In this document: piece after piece, positions 18,130 to 28,282 of the stretch | Position numbering within the stretch: the first letter of the stretch is position 1 | How the letters are laid out: every line of letters starts with the position of its first letter | NCBI GenBank assembly: GCA_002696735.1 | Contig: NZSL01000012.1 | Span: 210,875-257,242, forward strand | Direction: 5' to 3' | Source of the DNA: Methylophaga sp. | Lineage (GTDB): Bacteria > Pseudomonadota > Gammaproteobacteria > Nitrosococcales > Methylophagaceae | DNA: 46,368 bases | Notes under the pieces: model-generated | The model's database searches: none | Told to the model about the DNA's origin: nothing | The model's input: the letters and a program-made list of their open reading frames with translations, nothing else | Translations under genes and position numbers: made by a program

Positions 18130-20604
18130 ATGTTAAAAACTACCCTTCAAACACCGACGCTATTGAGCGCCGTGACCCTCGCAATACTCTTTAGTGGTGG
18201 CTTATTGTTCACCACAACCAATACAGTGCAAGCGGCTGAAATGTCGACCAAAGGCCTTCATGATCAAGTTAAGTTTGATATCAGCGCAGGCTCACTGTCT
18301 TCTGTTTTAAATCAATTTGGCCATCAAGCCGATATTTTATTGACCTACTCACCAGAACTGACTCAGGGACTGCAAAGTCAAGGACTCCGCGGGGAATATT
18401 CAGTAGAAGCAGGCTTAACACAGTTATTAAAACCCACCTCACTTACTGTTCAAAAACAAGCGGATAAGAGTTTCTTGATCACTGATACAGGTTCGACAAG
18501 TGCCTTATTGCCAGTGGTTACCGTAACGGGACAGCAGACAGTCATTTCGCCTTATGCACCATTAGCGGGATATGCAGCTGTCCGAAGTACCTCAGCCACC
18601 AAAGGCAGTGCCGATTTATTGGATACACCACAATCCGTTTCTGTTATTACCCAGCAGCAACTGCAGCTTCGTGGGGCATTAAATGTTCAGGATGCATTAC
18701 GTTACACGCCGAGCTTGAGTGTTCCTTACGGCTATGACACACGTTATGACTGGTTCAGTCTGCGCGGTTTTGATGCCAAATCACAAGTTTACCGAGATGG
18801 TTTATTGCAACCGACCAGTCTTTACGGTTTGCCACGGGCTGATAATTACACACTGGAACGGATCGAAGTGCTCCGTGGCCCTAGTTCAGTGCTTTATGGG
18901 CAGGCGCAGCCGGGTGGTCTGGTGAATCTGGTCAGTAAACGGCCGACCGAAGAAACACGACGTGAATTGCGAGTATCTGCGGGATCGGATGATTTTGCTG
19001 AATTAAGTGGTGATTTCAGCGGCGCGATTGATGAAGACGGCCAATTTTTATATCGCCTGATAGTCTTGGGCAATGAGGCCAACACAGAAGTCGATCAAAA
19101 TGAAACCAGGCGTAAATTGATCGCACCATCAATTACCTGGAATATAAGTGATGACACACAACTTACGCTGTTAGCATTGCAACAAAAAGATGATCAGATC
19201 TACAGTTTTAATCAACATCTCTCGCCTTATATTCTTGAAGCTTTCAACGCTATGGGGACAACTTACGATATTGATAACGGCTTTTTTATTGGTGATGATG
19301 ATTTCAACAAGTTCGAGCGTGATTATCAATCAGTGGGTTACGAGTTCTCCCATGTCATCAACGATAGTTGGGCATTTCGCCAAAACCTTCGCTATGACAA
19401 GGTGGATCTCAACTATCGCTATCTGTCACTACGCGGTGGTAATCCCCTTACCGCTGACTTACAGCGCAACGCAGCAATAGAGAATGAAAAACTGGATGCG
19501 CTTGCCATTGATAATCGTCTTGAAACGGTTTTTGACACAGGTGCTCTGGCTCACCAAATGATGATTGGTTTGGATTGGCGCTATAGCAATGCCGATGAAC
19601 AGCGCTACAGAAGTAATGCCCCGTCTATTAACTACCTGAGTCCTGACTATGATCAGGAGATCGCCTATCCGGCCTTGCTAAAAGATCGAGAGGTTTACAG
19701 TCGTCAGACTGGTGCCTATCTTCAGGATCAGATTGCCTATAACAAATGGCGTCTGATGGTGGGTGGGCGTTATGACTGGGTGAAAACGGATATTGATGTC
19801 AATTTTGACAGGGAAAATTCTGCTTCTGATGTTAGTCAGTCAGAAAAACAGTTTTCCGGTCGATTGGGTCTTGTCTACAAGTTTGATAATGGTATTGCGC
19901 CTTATATCAGTTATAGCGAAGCATTTAATGTTGTCAACGATACCGATGTTAACGGTAATTTGTTCGATCCCGAGCTCTCTGATCAATATGAGATTGGGGT
20001 TAAATTTCAACCTGAAGGCAGCGACAGCTTTATCAGTTTGGCTTTGTTTGAACTGACCAAAGAGAATTATGTGTTAAGTGAATATAACTCTGCCGGTGTA
20101 GCCACTCGCCGGCAAGTCGGTGAAGTTAAATCCAAAGGGGTAGAAATTGAAGCTGCAATGGCTTTATCAGATAGTTTCAGATTATCGGCAGCCTATAGTT
20201 ATATTAATGCTCGTATCACCAAATCACCTAATGCCTGGGAAGAAGACAGTCGAACCCCAATGCAACCTGACGAGACTGCCAGTGTCTGGCTGGACTATAC
20301 CCAACAAACCGGGATGTTTAAAAACTTGGGATTAGGTTTGGGGCTGCGTTATGTGGGTCAAAGCAGCTACTCGACGTTAAATAACAACACGATTGCTTTT
20401 GTAACCGGTGAGACCGTCGCTGAGCTGGACAGTGAAAGTTATACCGTTATGGATGCCAGCCTGCGTTATCAGATTCAAAATATTGGACTGGCATTACACG
20501 TCACAAATTTATTCGATAAAGAATACGATACGTCATGCACTGAACAACTATGTTATTTCGGTGAAGGGCGCCGTGTTATGCTAACGGGCAGTTACAACTG
20601 GTAA
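18130..20604 (+). CDS. TonB-dependent siderophore receptor with STN signalling domain
   Basis: This 824-residue outer-membrane receptor has a signal peptide ending at about residue 37 (VQAAE). A periplasmic STN signalling domain covers about 45-115 and starts FDISAGSLSSVLNQFG. A likely TonB box (VVTVTG) follows. The plug has DLLDTPQSVSVITQQQL and YRDGL...RIEVLRGPSSVLYGQAQPGGLVN split by a spacer. A 22-strand barrel ends in MLTGSYNW, and two Cys flank the last hairpin (SCTEQLC), as often seen in hydroxamate-siderophore receptors. I chose ATG 18130, with GGAG about 14 bases upstream, over a GTG 24 codons earlier because the signal peptide then begins normally. Together with FecI and FecR it should sense and import a ferric siderophore. 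The exact siderophore is unknown. Confidence 0.93.
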   Translation: MLKTTLQTPTLLSAVTLAILFSGGLLFTTTNTVQAAEMSTKGLHDQVKFDISAGSLSSVLNQFGHQADILLTYSPELTQGLQSQGLRGEYSVEAGLTQLLKPTSLTVQKQADKSFLITDTGSTSALLPVVTVTGQQTVISPYAPLAGYAAVRSTSATKGSADLLDTPQSVSVITQQQLQLRGALNVQDALRYTPSLSVPYGYDTRYDWFSLRGFDAKSQVYRDGLLQPTSLYGLPRADNYTLERIEVLRGPSSVLYGQAQPGGLVNLVSKRPTEETRRELRVSAGSDDFAELSGDFSGAIDEDGQFLYRLIVLGNEANTEVDQNETRRKLIAPSITWNISDDTQLTLLALQQKDDQIYSFNQHLSPYILEAFNAMGTTYDIDNGFFIGDDDFNKFERDYQSVGYEFSHVINDSWAFRQNLRYDKVDLNYRYLSLRGGNPLTADLQRNAAIENEKLDALAIDNRLETVFDTGALAHQMMIGLDWRYSNADEQRYRSNAPSINYLSPDYDQEIAYPALLKDREVYSRQTGAYLQDQIAYNKWRLMVGGRYDWVKTDIDVNFDRENSASDVSQSEKQFSGRLGLVYKFDNGIAPYISYSEAFNVVNDTDVNGNLFDPELSDQYEIGVKFQPEGSDSFISLALFELTKENYVLSEYNSAGVATRRQVGEVKSKGVEIEAAMALSDSFRLSAAYSYINARITKSPNAWEEDSRTPMQPDETASVWLDYTQQTGMFKNLGLGLGLRYVGQSSYSTLNNNTIAFVTGETVAELDSESYTVMDASLRYQIQNIGLALHVTNLFDKEYDTSCTEQLCYFGEGRRVMLTGSYNW

Positions 20605-20613
20605 TGGACATAT

Positions 20614-20642
20614 GAGGCTACATAGCTTCGGCTTGTAGCCTC
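20614..20642 (+). terminator. Hairpin terminator after the siderophore receptor
   Basis: A 9-base perfect stem (GAGGCTACA with TGTAGCCTC) continues, after a one-base bulge, into AGC-TTCG-GCT with a stable TTCG loop. It begins ten bases after the receptor stop. The T-rich tail is modest (TGATTTATATT), so efficiency is uncertain, but position and stem strength fit a transcription end. Confidence 0.65.
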
Positions 20643-20730
20643 TGATTTATATTGAAACTTTATTGACAGTCTTGCTAATTGGCGCCACTCTCAAGCAGAA
20701 TGAATTTTCCATTCGTTACCGGAGAGAGAG

Positions 20731-21180
20731 ATGAAAGTCAGACTCATTACCAAAAACAAAGGTAAGCCGGTTATCGGCCTGACACCAACCGATTCGCTGG
20801 ACAAAGCCGTTCATTTGATGATGGAACATCGTATTGGTTCATTAGTGGTGACGGATAACGGTGCGTTAGTGGGAATTTTGTCAGAGCGTGATTTGCTGAA
20901 TGTGTTGCACAAGAAGCACGCCATGTGGGAGCCGAAAACTGCCGCTGATGCCATGACACCCAATCCCTATACTTGTGATCCGGATAATACGCTTGAAGAA
21001 GTGATGAATATGATGGTCGAGCATAATATCCGTCATTTACCGGTAGTTTACAAAGGCAATCTTGAAGGCATGTTATCCATAACCGATATTGTGGAAGAGC
21101 TGCTGAAAAAAGCGAAGTTTGAAAATAAACTGTTAAAAAATTATATCCAGAACTGGCCGGACGCCGAACATGAAGATTAG
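20731..21180 (+). CDS. CBS-domain protein (two CBS motifs)
   Basis: This 149-residue cytoplasmic protein consists almost only of a pair of CBS motifs. The first, at about 15-65, includes SLDKAVHLMMEHRIGSLVV and GILSERDLLN. The second, at about 75-130, includes TLEEVMNMMVEHNIRHLPVV and GMLSITDIVEELL. Such stand-alone CBS pairs (Bateman modules) bind adenosine nucleotides and act as energy sensors on partner proteins, but no partner is visible here. GGAGAGAGAG directly in front of the ATG is a strong ribosome-binding site. A perfect TTGACA hexamer lies at 20663-20668, but I could not find a matching -10. It is a single gene between the fec cassette terminator and the DUF3579 gene on the opposite strand. 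Confidence 0.85.
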   Translation: MKVRLITKNKGKPVIGLTPTDSLDKAVHLMMEHRIGSLVVTDNGALVGILSERDLLNVLHKKHAMWEPKTAADAMTPNPYTCDPDNTLEEVMNMMVEHNIRHLPVVYKGNLEGMLSITDIVEELLKKAKFENKLLKNYIQNWPDAEHED

Positions 21181-21239
21181 AGCCTGTTTATCTTTCCATC
21201 GTCATCTCTGTTGAGACTAAAATAGCGCCAATCTTCAGC

Positions 21240-21527
21240 CTATGATTCGGGTAGCTTCGCCATTCTTTCAACTTGCAGCTGGTTATCGTCAGCAAATTCG
21301 ATGAGAAACTCGAACAACATGACATCTTCTTCTTCAAGCTGCGCATCAATTACTACACATTTTGTGCCTTCCAATGAGGCGAGTTTTACCCGTGGGTGAA
21401 AGATAATTCTTCTACCAGGACCATAACTGGCCACCGCACCACACAGTCGTTCAGCCCAGTCACTGGGGCGAAATTTACCGCCGTCTTTGGTGATGCCTTT
21501 AATGATCACTTTTTCCGTTGCAGTCAT
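21240..21527 (-). CDS. DUF3579 family protein
   Basis: This is a 95-residue protein without signal peptide or membrane helix. It matches the DUF3579 pattern as I recall it: an N-terminal VIIKGITKDGGKFRPSDWAERLCG, broken here into VIIKGITKDG and FRPSDWAERLCG, then a basic segment with RIIFHPRVK. KCVVIDAQLEEE and a C-terminal LFEFLIEFADDNQL follow. The family is widespread in beta- and gammaproteobacteria and has no established biochemical role. The gene is divergent from ileS, with 158 bases between the two start codons. It is convergent with the CBS gene on its other side, so it is probably transcribed alone. Confidence 0.75.
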   Translation of the reverse strand: MTATEKVIIKGITKDGGKFRPSDWAERLCGAVASYGPGRRIIFHPRVKLASLEGTKCVVIDAQLEEEDVMLFEFLIEFADDNQLQVERMAKLPES

Positions 21528-21643
21528 TGAATGTGGTGCTCTTAAATTAACAAAGGGGACAATGATTGGGCATTTTACTGTGTAACATCAGGCAAAGGCC
21601 AAACAAACTCTTTTCAGTGATTTAGGTCAGCGCGAAAAACCCG

Positions 21644-21649
21644 TATAAT
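21644..21649 (+). promoter_or_regulatory. TATAAT -10 element, predicted ileS operon promoter
   Basis: A perfect TATAAT lies 37 bases before the chosen ileS start. The best -35 at the right distance is TTTAGG (21621-21626, 17-base spacer), a weak 3/6 match, so activator help or another element may be needed. This is the only obvious promoter before the long ileS-to-cmk gene chain. Confidence 0.55.
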
Positions 21650-21685
21650 CGAGCGCTTTATTATTTGACGACAACGAGACGTTTT

Positions 21686-24487
21686 GTGGCCGACTACAAA
21701 CAGACTTTAAATCTTCCTGCGACTGACTTTCCAATGAAAGCTGGCTTGCCCAATCGTGAGCCAGTAATGTTAAAGCATTGGCAGGAGCAAGACCTTTATC
21801 AGCAGTTGCGACAAAAAAATCAAAATAAACCCAAATTCATTCTGCATGATGGACCTCCATATGCCAATGGTGAAATCCATATCGGCCATGCCGTTAATAA
21901 AATCCTCAAGGATATTATTCTTAAATCCAAAACCCTTAGTGGTTTTGATACTCCCTATGTTCCCGGCTGGGATTGCCATGGTCTGCCTATTGAATTAAAT
22001 GTCGAGAAAAAAGTTGGTAAGCCCGGTGTAAAAGTCAGTCCGGCAGAGTTCCGTCAGGCCTGTCGTGACTATGCGGCTAAACAGGTTGATGGGCAACGTG
22101 AAGATTTCAAACGACTGGGTGTACTGGCCGATTGGGATAATCCTTATCTGACCATGGATTTTCAGTTTGAGGCTGACATTATCCGCACATTGGGTGAAAT
22201 CATTGAAAACGGTCATTTACACAAGGGTGTGAAACCGGTTCACTGGTGTGTGGATTGTGGTTCAGCTTTGGCTGAAGCCGAAGTCGAATATGAGGATAAA
22301 ACGTCACCGGCCATTGATGTCCGTTTTCCTTTGGTCGATGTGGCTGCATTTGATAAAGCCTGTCCGAACAATGGCTCTGGCGCTGTCAGCATTGCTATCT
22401 GGACTACCACACCATGGACACTGCCTGCCAATCAGGCTGTTTGTTTACATCCTGAGTTAGATTATGTTGTGGTGCAATGTGATAACGAGCGTTTGGTGCT
22501 CGCTGAAGCGTTGTATGAAAAAGCGCTGGAACGTTATCAATTAACCGGTGAAGTGATTGCCCGGGTTAAAGGCGCAACGCTTGAAGGTTTACAGTTGCAA
22601 CACCCGTTTTATGATCGCAAGGTGCCAGTTATTCTGGGTGACCATGTCACGACTGATGCCGGTACCGGTGCGGTACATACTGCTCCCGGTCACGGTCAGG
22701 ATGATTATATTGTTGGTCTGAAATATAAGCTGGAAGTAGATAATCCAGTGGGGGGCAATGGTGTGTTTTTGCCTGATACCCCAGTGTTTGCCGGTGAGTC
22801 GGTATTTAAGGCCAATCCACAGGTTATTGAATTATTAAAAGAAAAATCGGCTTTGCTGTGCCATATCGATATCCGTCACAGCTATCCACATTGCTGGCGG
22901 CATAAAACGCCGATTATTTTTCGTGCCACACCTCAATGGTTTGTCAGCATGAATCAGAATGGTTTGCGCGATCAGGCCATGCAGGCGATTGCTACCACTA
23001 AATGGATGCCGGACTGGGGCCAGAAACGTATTGAAAATATGGTGTCAGGTCGTCCGGATTGGTGTATCTCTCGCCAACGTACCTGGGGTGTGCCTATTCC
23101 ATTATTTGTTCATAAGCAGAGTGGGGAATTACATCCCGATTCACAGGCTTTAATCGAAAAAGTTGCTTTGGCTGTTGAACAGGAGGGTATCGATGCCTGG
23201 TTTGATATGGATGCCAGCGATTTGATTGGTGCAGACGCAGAAAATTATTTCAAAGTCACCGATACGCTGGATGTCTGGTTTGATTCCGGAGTCTCACATG
23301 CCTGCGTGTTAACCCGGCGTGATGATTTACAACGCCCTGCGGATTTGTATCTTGAAGGCAGTGATCAACATCGTGGCTGGTTCCAATCATCATTACTGAC
23401 ATCAGTTGCTACTACTGGTAAAGCACCTTACAAAGCGGTGCTGACCCACGGGTTTACCGTGGATGCCGAAGGGAAGAAAATGTCCAAATCCGAGGGCAAT
23501 ACGGTTTCACCGCAAAAAGTAGTCAATAATCTTGGTGCCGATATTATCCGTCTCTGGGTAGCGGCGACGGATTACAGTGCTGAAATGACGGTATCGGATG
23601 AAATTCTGAAACGCACCGCGGACTCATATCGCCGTATTCGTAATACTGCACGGTATTTATTATCGAATCTGAATGATTTTGATCCTGCCGCCAATCTGGT
23701 CGCCACGGAGAAGTTATTACCACTGGATCGCTGGGTACTGGATCGTGCCTATCATCTGCAGCTGGAAATCCTGGCGGCTTATGAAAGCTATCAGTTCCAT
23801 CTGATTTATCAGAAAGTACATAACTTCTGTGCCAATGAGCTGGGCAGTGCCTATCTGGATATCACCAAAGATCGGCAGTATACGATGCCAGCTGACAGCC
23901 TTGGACGCCGTTCATCGCAAACAGCTATGTATCATATCCTCGAAGCGTTAAGCCGCTGGATTGCACCGATACTGAGTTTCACTGCGGATGAGCTTTGGGA
24001 GTTTATTCCGGGTCAACGTAATGCTTCGGTGTTATTGAATGACTGGTATCAATCTCTGGAACCGTTATCGCAAGATAGTGTTTTGTCGGTGGCTGATTGG
24101 CAACAGTTGTTTTCTGTACGTGAAGCCGTAGCAAAAGAATTGGAAAACAAACGAAATCACGGCGAAGTAAAAGGCGGTTTAACTGCTGACGTTAATCTGT
24201 ATGCAGAAGATAAGTTGCTGGATGTATTGAATAAAGTTGGCGATGAGTTGAAGTTCGTATTGATTACATCGTCGGCGAGGCGTTTTGCAATGGCAGATAA
24301 ACCGGGAACGGCTATTAATACCGGTTTGACGGGCCTGGCAGTCAATATTCAAGCTTCTGCAAATTCTCGCTGCGAACGTTGCTGGCACCAAACTGACGAT
24401 GTGGGCAGTCACGCTGACCACCCTGAATTATGTGGTCGCTGTGTTGAAAACGTAGATGGCGATGGCGAAACCCGCCGTTTTGCCTGA
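21686..24487 (+). CDS. ileS: Isoleucyl-tRNA synthetase
   Basis: This 933-residue cytoplasmic class I aminoacyl-tRNA synthetase charges tRNA-Ile. The HIGH motif lies in [15 protein letters not shown] (about 55-69) and KMSKS in [10 protein letters not shown] (about 597-602). An editing (CP1) domain has [10 protein letters not shown] and [14 protein letters not shown]-terminal zinc knuckle carries CERCW...CGRC. I chose GTG at 21686 because the following residues [10 protein letters not shown] align with the start of E. coli IleS (SDYKSTLNLP); a TTG seven codons earlier would add an atypical tail. Length is within the usual 930-940. lspA starts 10 bases after the stop, the common ileS-lspA pairing. 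No ribF precedes it, unlike many gammaproteobacteria. Confidence 0.97.
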   Translation: MADYKQTLNLPATDFPMKAGLPNREPVMLKHWQEQDLYQQLRQKNQNKPKFILHDGPPYANGEIHIGHAVNKILKDIILKSKTLSGFDTPYVPGWDCHGLPIELNVEKKVGKPGVKVSPAEFRQACRDYAAKQVDGQREDFKRLGVLADWDNPYLTMDFQFEADIIRTLGEIIENGHLHKGVKPVHWCVDCGSALAEAEVEYEDKTSPAIDVRFPLVDVAAFDKACPNNGSGAVSIAIWTTTPWTLPANQAVCLHPELDYVVVQCDNERLVLAEALYEKALERYQLTGEVIARVKGATLEGLQLQHPFYDRKVPVILGDHVTTDAGTGAVHTAPGHGQDDYIVGLKYKLEVDNPVGGNGVFLPDTPVFAGESVFKANPQVIELLKEKSALLCHIDIRHSYPHCWRHKTPIIFRATPQWFVSMNQNGLRDQAMQAIATTKWMPDWGQKRIENMVSGRPDWCISRQRTWGVPIPLFVHKQSGELHPDSQALIEKVALAVEQEGIDAWFDMDASDLIGADAENYFKVTDTLDVWFDSGVSHACVLTRRDDLQRPADLYLEGSDQHRGWFQSSLLTSVATTGKAPYKAVLTHGFTVDAEGKKMSKSEGNTVSPQKVVNNLGADIIRLWVAATDYSAEMTVSDEILKRTADSYRRIRNTARYLLSNLNDFDPAANLVATEKLLPLDRWVLDRAYHLQLEILAAYESYQFHLIYQKVHNFCANELGSAYLDITKDRQYTMPADSLGRRSSQTAMYHILEALSRWIAPILSFTADELWEFIPGQRNASVLLNDWYQSLEPLSQDSVLSVADWQQLFSVREAVAKELENKRNHGEVKGGLTADVNLYAEDKLLDVLNKVGDELKFVLITSSARRFAMADKPGTAINTGLTGLAVNIQASANSRCERCWHQTDDVGSHADHPELCGRCVENVDGDGETRRFA

Positions 24488-24497
24488 GGCCAATATT

Positions 24498-24965
24498 ATG
24501 ATGAAGTGGTTATGGATTAGCGCCCTGGTTATTGTGCTGGATCAGCTGACCAAAGTTGTTATGGCAAACTGGCTGGAGCTTTATCAAACCGTTGCCGTGA
24601 TGCCGTATTTCAATTTCACTTTGGCACATAATAGTGGAGCGGCATTCAGTTTTCTGGCGGGGGCCGGTGGTTGGCAACGCTTTTTCTTTATTGGTCTGGC
24701 GATCTCCGTTTCAATAGTGTTAATGATTTGGTTATCACGTTTGAAAGCGCAGGCAAAAGTCGAAGCGATAGCAATTGCATTGATTATTGGCGGTGCTATC
24801 GGCAATGTTATTGATCGATTCATCTATGGCTATGTTATTGATTTTATAGATATCTATGTTGGAAGTTATCACTGGCCAGCCTTTAACATAGCCGATGCGG
24901 CTATTTGTATTGGCGCCGTATTGTTGATTGTGGATAGTTTCAAAAAACCAGCGGAGCAAAAATGA
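24498..24965 (+). CDS. lspA: Lipoprotein signal peptidase (signal peptidase II)
   Basis: This 155-residue inner-membrane aspartic protease cleaves the signal peptides of diacylglyceryl-modified prolipoproteins. Four hydrophobic helices are visible, with VLDQLTK near the start and HNSGAAFSFL in the second block. The two catalytic-aspartate regions are GGAIGNVIDRFIYGYVIDFI and FNIADAAICIG. I chose the ATG at 24498, which has GAGG eight bases upstream, although an in-frame ATG at 24456 inside ileS exists; the shorter form begins like other LspA proteins. The stop overlaps the start of the next gene by four bases (ATGA), so lspA is translationally coupled to the aminotransferase gene. This linkage to amino-acid genes is less usual than ileS-lspA-ispH. 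Confidence 0.95.
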   Translation: MMKWLWISALVIVLDQLTKVVMANWLELYQTVAVMPYFNFTLAHNSGAAFSFLAGAGGWQRFFFIGLAISVSIVLMIWLSRLKAQAKVEAIAIALIIGGAIGNVIDRFIYGYVIDFIDIYVGSYHWPAFNIADAAICIGAVLLIVDSFKKPAEQK

Positions 24966-26059
24966 ATCTGTGTGATTTAGCGGTAGAAAGCATTGCCGGT
25001 TTGCAGCCTTATGTACCGGGAAAACCCATTGAGGAATTACAACGTCAATATGGCGTAAGAGATGTCATCAAACTCGCCTCAAATGAGAGTCCGATTGGTC
25101 CATCACAAGCTGCACAAGCTGCAATTGCGTTGGCAACTCGCGATTTAACCCGTTATCCGGATGGTAATGGCTATGCATTAAAACTGGCTTTATCTGAAAA
25201 GTTTCAGATTGATGCCAACCAGATTACCTTAGGGAATGGTTCTAACGATGTGCTGGAGCTTATTGCTCGCTGTTTTGCTTCACCTGCGGATGAAGTCATA
25301 TTCTCCCAACACGCGTTTGCAGTATATCCATTGGTGACGCAGGCAATAGGTGCCACATTGGTGGAAGTGCCCGCCAAACAGTATGGACATGATTTAACAG
25401 CCATGCAGCGGGCCATCACTGAAAAAACCAAGCTGATTTTTATTGCCAATCCTAACAATCCCACCGGAACGCATATTCCGGCAACGGAAGTTCATACTTT
25501 TCTGCAGTCAGTTGCTGATAACGTGATAGTCGTATTGGATGAAGCCTATATTGAATATGGCGATGAAGAGGTAAACAGCATTGATTGGCTCAAACAGTTT
25601 CCTAACTTAATCATTTGCCGTACCTTTTCCAAGGCTTATGGTCTTGCGGGATTACGGGTGGGTTTTGCGCTATCAAGTCCAGAGATTGCTGATTTATTAA
25701 ATCGTCTGCGCCAGCCATTTAATGTCAATCATCTGGCGATGAGTGCTGCGATTGCCGCGTTGGGCGATGAAGATTATCTGCAACGTGCTAAACAGGTGAA
25801 TACCGAAGGGATGCAGCAATACATCGATGGCTTTGATGCGATGGGATTGAATTATATTCCCTCAAAAGCCAATTTTATCTGTGTTGATGTAAACACCAAT
25901 GCTGCTGATATTTATGAAAAGCTGCTGCAACAGGGCGTTATTGTCAGACCGGTTGCAGGCTATGGTCTGCCAAACCATTTACGCATCAGCATCGGCCTGG
26001 AGCATGAAAACCAGCGTTGTCTTGAAGCATTGGCAAACAGTTTGTCAGAGGCCAAATGA
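24962..26059 (+). CDS. hisC: Histidinol-phosphate/aromatic aminotransferase
   Basis: This 365-residue cytoplasmic PLP-dependent class II aminotransferase is of the HisC type. Visible motifs are SNESPIGPS (substrate loop), GNGSNDVLELI, NPNNPTG, LDEAYIEYG (PLP Asp and Tyr) and RTFSKAYGLAGLRVGF with the PLP-binding Lys; a C-terminal LRISIGLEHEN carries the conserved Arg. The family converts imidazole-acetol phosphate to histidinol phosphate, and many members also transaminate phenylpyruvate, hydroxyphenylpyruvate or prephenate. Here it overlaps tyrA by four bases and precedes aroA, and no his genes are nearby. A role in tyrosine and phenylalanine synthesis is therefore likely, as for the hisC2 gene next to tyrA-aroA in Pseudomonas. 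Confidence 0.93.
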   Translation: MNLCDLAVESIAGLQPYVPGKPIEELQRQYGVRDVIKLASNESPIGPSQAAQAAIALATRDLTRYPDGNGYALKLALSEKFQIDANQITLGNGSNDVLELIARCFASPADEVIFSQHAFAVYPLVTQAIGATLVEVPAKQYGHDLTAMQRAITEKTKLIFIANPNNPTGTHIPATEVHTFLQSVADNVIVVLDEAYIEYGDEEVNSIDWLKQFPNLIICRTFSKAYGLAGLRVGFALSSPEIADLLNRLRQPFNVNHLAMSAAIAALGDEDYLQRAKQVNTEGMQQYIDGFDAMGLNYIPSKANFICVDVNTNAADIYEKLLQQGVIVRPVAGYGLPNHLRISIGLEHENQRCLEALANSLSEAK

Positions 26060-26943
26060 TTAATCATCTGGCTATCATCGGCGTTGGACTGATTGGCGGT
26101 TCACTGGCTTTGGCATTAAAAAAAGCCGGATTGGTTGAACAGGTGACAGGTTTCTCTCGCTCTCAGGCCGCGCGTGAAGAAGCTTTGGCGTTAGGTATTA
26201 TCGATAAAGCAGCAGCGTCGCTGGCGGAGGCCGTAGCAGATGCCGATATGGTATTTGTGGCAGTACCAATGGGGGCGATGCAGGCAGTATTTGAACAAAT
26301 AGCACCGCATCTTAAACCGCAGACGATTGTGACTGATGGTGGCAGTGCCAAACAACAGGTTATTGATGCGGCTCGCCAGGCATTGGGGATTAAGTTTGAT
26401 CACTTTGTGCCAGGCCATCCGATTGCCGGTACTGAGAAAAGTGGCCCATCAGCTGCGTTTGCTGAGCTTTATCAACAGCATCGGGTCGTTTTAACCCCAG
26501 TGGCAGAAACCAATAAATCAGCTCTGGAACAAGTGCGTCAAATGTGGCAACAGGCCGGTGCAGATGTATTTGAAATGGAGGTTGAGCATCATGATGTGGT
26601 GCTGGCTGCTACCAGTCATTTACCGCATGTTTTGGCGTTTAATCTGGTCGGAATGTTAGCCCAGCGTGAAGATTGCGATGAAGTATTGCGATATGCCGCT
26701 GGTGGCTTTCGAGATTTTTCCCGGATCGCGTCAAGTGATGCAGTGATGTGGCGGGATATCTGCCTCGGCAACCGTAGTGCGATTCTAGAATTATTACAAC
26801 AATATCGTAGTGGTCTGGATAAGATTGAACAGGCGATTCGGCAAGATGATGGCGATTATCTTATTGATATATTCGGGCGAGCAAAACGGGCCAGAGATAC
26901 ACGTTTCGCCGATCCAGATCTGAAAGATAACAGCGAAGTGTAA
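26056..26943 (+). CDS. tyrA: Prephenate dehydrogenase
   Basis: This 295-residue cytoplasmic enzyme of tyrosine synthesis oxidatively decarboxylates prephenate (or dehydrogenates arogenate) with NAD(P). It has an N-terminal Rossmann motif IIGVGLIGGSLALALKKAG at about residues 7-25. The catalytic-site pattern GHPIAGTEKSGPSAA lies at about 120-134 and contains the conserved His. A helical C-terminal dimer domain has SHLPHVLAFNLV and AAGGFRDFSRIASSD. No chorismate mutase or ACT domain is fused, so this is the stand-alone form. The ATG overlaps the hisC stop by four bases, and aroA follows within about 20 bases. In some relatives tyrA and aroA are fused; here they are separate. Confidence 0.95.
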   Translation: MINHLAIIGVGLIGGSLALALKKAGLVEQVTGFSRSQAAREEALALGIIDKAAASLAEAVADADMVFVAVPMGAMQAVFEQIAPHLKPQTIVTDGGSAKQQVIDAARQALGIKFDHFVPGHPIAGTEKSGPSAAFAELYQQHRVVLTPVAETNKSALEQVRQMWQQAGADVFEMEVEHHDVVLAATSHLPHVLAFNLVGMLAQREDCDEVLRYAAGGFRDFSRIASSDAVMWRDICLGNRSAILELLQQYRSGLDKIEQAIRQDDGDYLIDIFGRAKRARDTRFADPDLKDNSEV

Positions 26944-26962
26944 AGTGGGAGTGAACAGTAGC

Positions 26963-28282
26963 GTGAGCGGGCAGCAGGATCGTAAATTTATAGTACAGGC
27001 TGGTGGTCAATTAACAGGCAGCTTCCGCGTGCCCGGAGATAAATCCATTTCACATCGTTCTATTATGCTGGGATCACTGGCAGAGGGTGTGACTGAAATC
27101 AGCGGTTTTCTGGAAGGTGAAGATGCACTGGCGACATTGGCCGCTTTTCGTGCCATGGGTGTCAAAATTGATGGTCCGACGGATGGCAAAGTCACCGTGC
27201 ATGGTGTCGGTATGCATGGACTGAAAGCCCCGGAAAATGATGTATATGTCGGTAACTCTGGCACGTCAATTCGCTTATTAAGTGGTTTACTGGCAGGGCA
27301 AAGTTTTGATGTGACGATGAGTGGTGATAAATCTTTATCAGGTCGTCCCATGCGTCGGGTAACCGACCCCTTAGCCCTGATGGGGGCAAATATCGATAGT
27401 GCTGATGGTAAACCGCCTCTGACTATTCATGGTGGCCATAAATTAAAGGCTATTGAATATGACTTGCCAATGGCCAGTGCTCAGGTTAAATCCTGTCTGT
27501 TACTTGCCGGCATGTATGCTGAAGGAACCACTAGCGTGACGGAACCTGCCCCAACTCGCGATCATACTGAACGCATGTTGCAAGGCATGGGATATCCAGT
27601 CGTGGTTCACGGTAACCGCATCAGTATTCAGGGTGGCGGAAAATTAACCGCAACCAGTATTGATGTGCCCGGCGATATTTCCTCGGCCACGTTCTTTATG
27701 GTGGGAGCCGCTATTGCACCGGGTTCGGATATTACTCTGCAACATGTAGGTATTAACCCTACGCGGACGGGTGTCATCAATATTTTGAAGCAAATGGGTG
27801 CGGATATAAGCTTGAGCAACGAAGCGGTAACCGGTGGTGAACCGGTGGCAGATATCCGGGTTCGCTATGCACCGTTGAGCGGAATTGAAATTCCTCAGGA
27901 TCAGGTGCCATTGGCGATTGATGAATTTCCGGCAATATTTATTGCCGCAGCCTGTGCAGAAGGCCGCACAGTATTGACGGGTGCTGAAGAATTACGGGTT
28001 AAAGAGAGTGATCGAATTCAGGTCATGGCTGATGGATTACAGGCACTAGGCATAGACGCTCAGCCAACGCCTGATGGCATGATTATAGAAGGTGGCATTA
28101 TTGGCAGTGGCGAAGTGGATGGACATGGTGATCACCGTATTGCGATGTCATTTGCTATGGCGGCATTACAGGCTGGCGGCGCCATACAGATTAATGACTG
28201 TGCCAATGTGGCCACCTCATTTCCAAATTTTGTCGAATTAGCGACTCACTGTGGTTTGCAGATTGATGCCTTCGATGTCTGA
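26963..28282 (+). CDS. aroA: 3-phosphoshikimate 1-carboxyvinyltransferase (EPSP synthase)
   Basis: This enzyme of about 440 residues joins phosphoenolpyruvate to shikimate-3-phosphate in the shikimate pathway, in the cytoplasm. Conserved blocks are visible in order: [85 protein letters not shown] and [24 protein letters not shown] with AQVKSC rather than QYLSS points to the class II-like group seen in Pseudomonas and Agrobacterium, which tends to be glyphosate tolerant; that trait is inference. The start is uncertain: GTG codons at 26945, 26951 and 26963 are in frame, and GGGAG at 26947-26951 best serves the last. The 3' end overlaps cmk by eight bases. Confidence 0.95.
   Translation: MSGQQDRKFIVQAGGQLTGSFRVPGDKSISHRSIMLGSLAEGVTEISGFLEGEDALATLAAFRAMGVKIDGPTDGKVTVHGVGMHGLKAPENDVYVGNSGTSIRLLSGLLAGQSFDVTMSGDKSLSGRPMRRVTDPLALMGANIDSADGKPPLTIHGGHKLKAIEYDLPMASAQVKSCLLLAGMYAEGTTSVTEPAPTRDHTERMLQGMGYPVVVHGNRISIQGGGKLTATSIDVPGDISSATFFMVGAAIAPGSDITLQHVGINPTRTGVINILKQMGADISLSNEAVTGGEPVADIRVRYAPLSGIEIPQDQVPLAIDEFPAIFIAAACAEGRTVLTGAEELRVKESDRIQVMADGLQALGIDAQPTPDGMIIEGGIIGSGEVDGHGDHRIAMSFAMAALQAGGAIQINDCANVATSFPNFVELATHCGLQIDAFDV

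Noticed and set aside
20663-20668. Perfect TTGACA before the CBS-domain gene
   Set aside because: No -10 hexamer lies at 15-19 bases, so I do not call a promoter from it.
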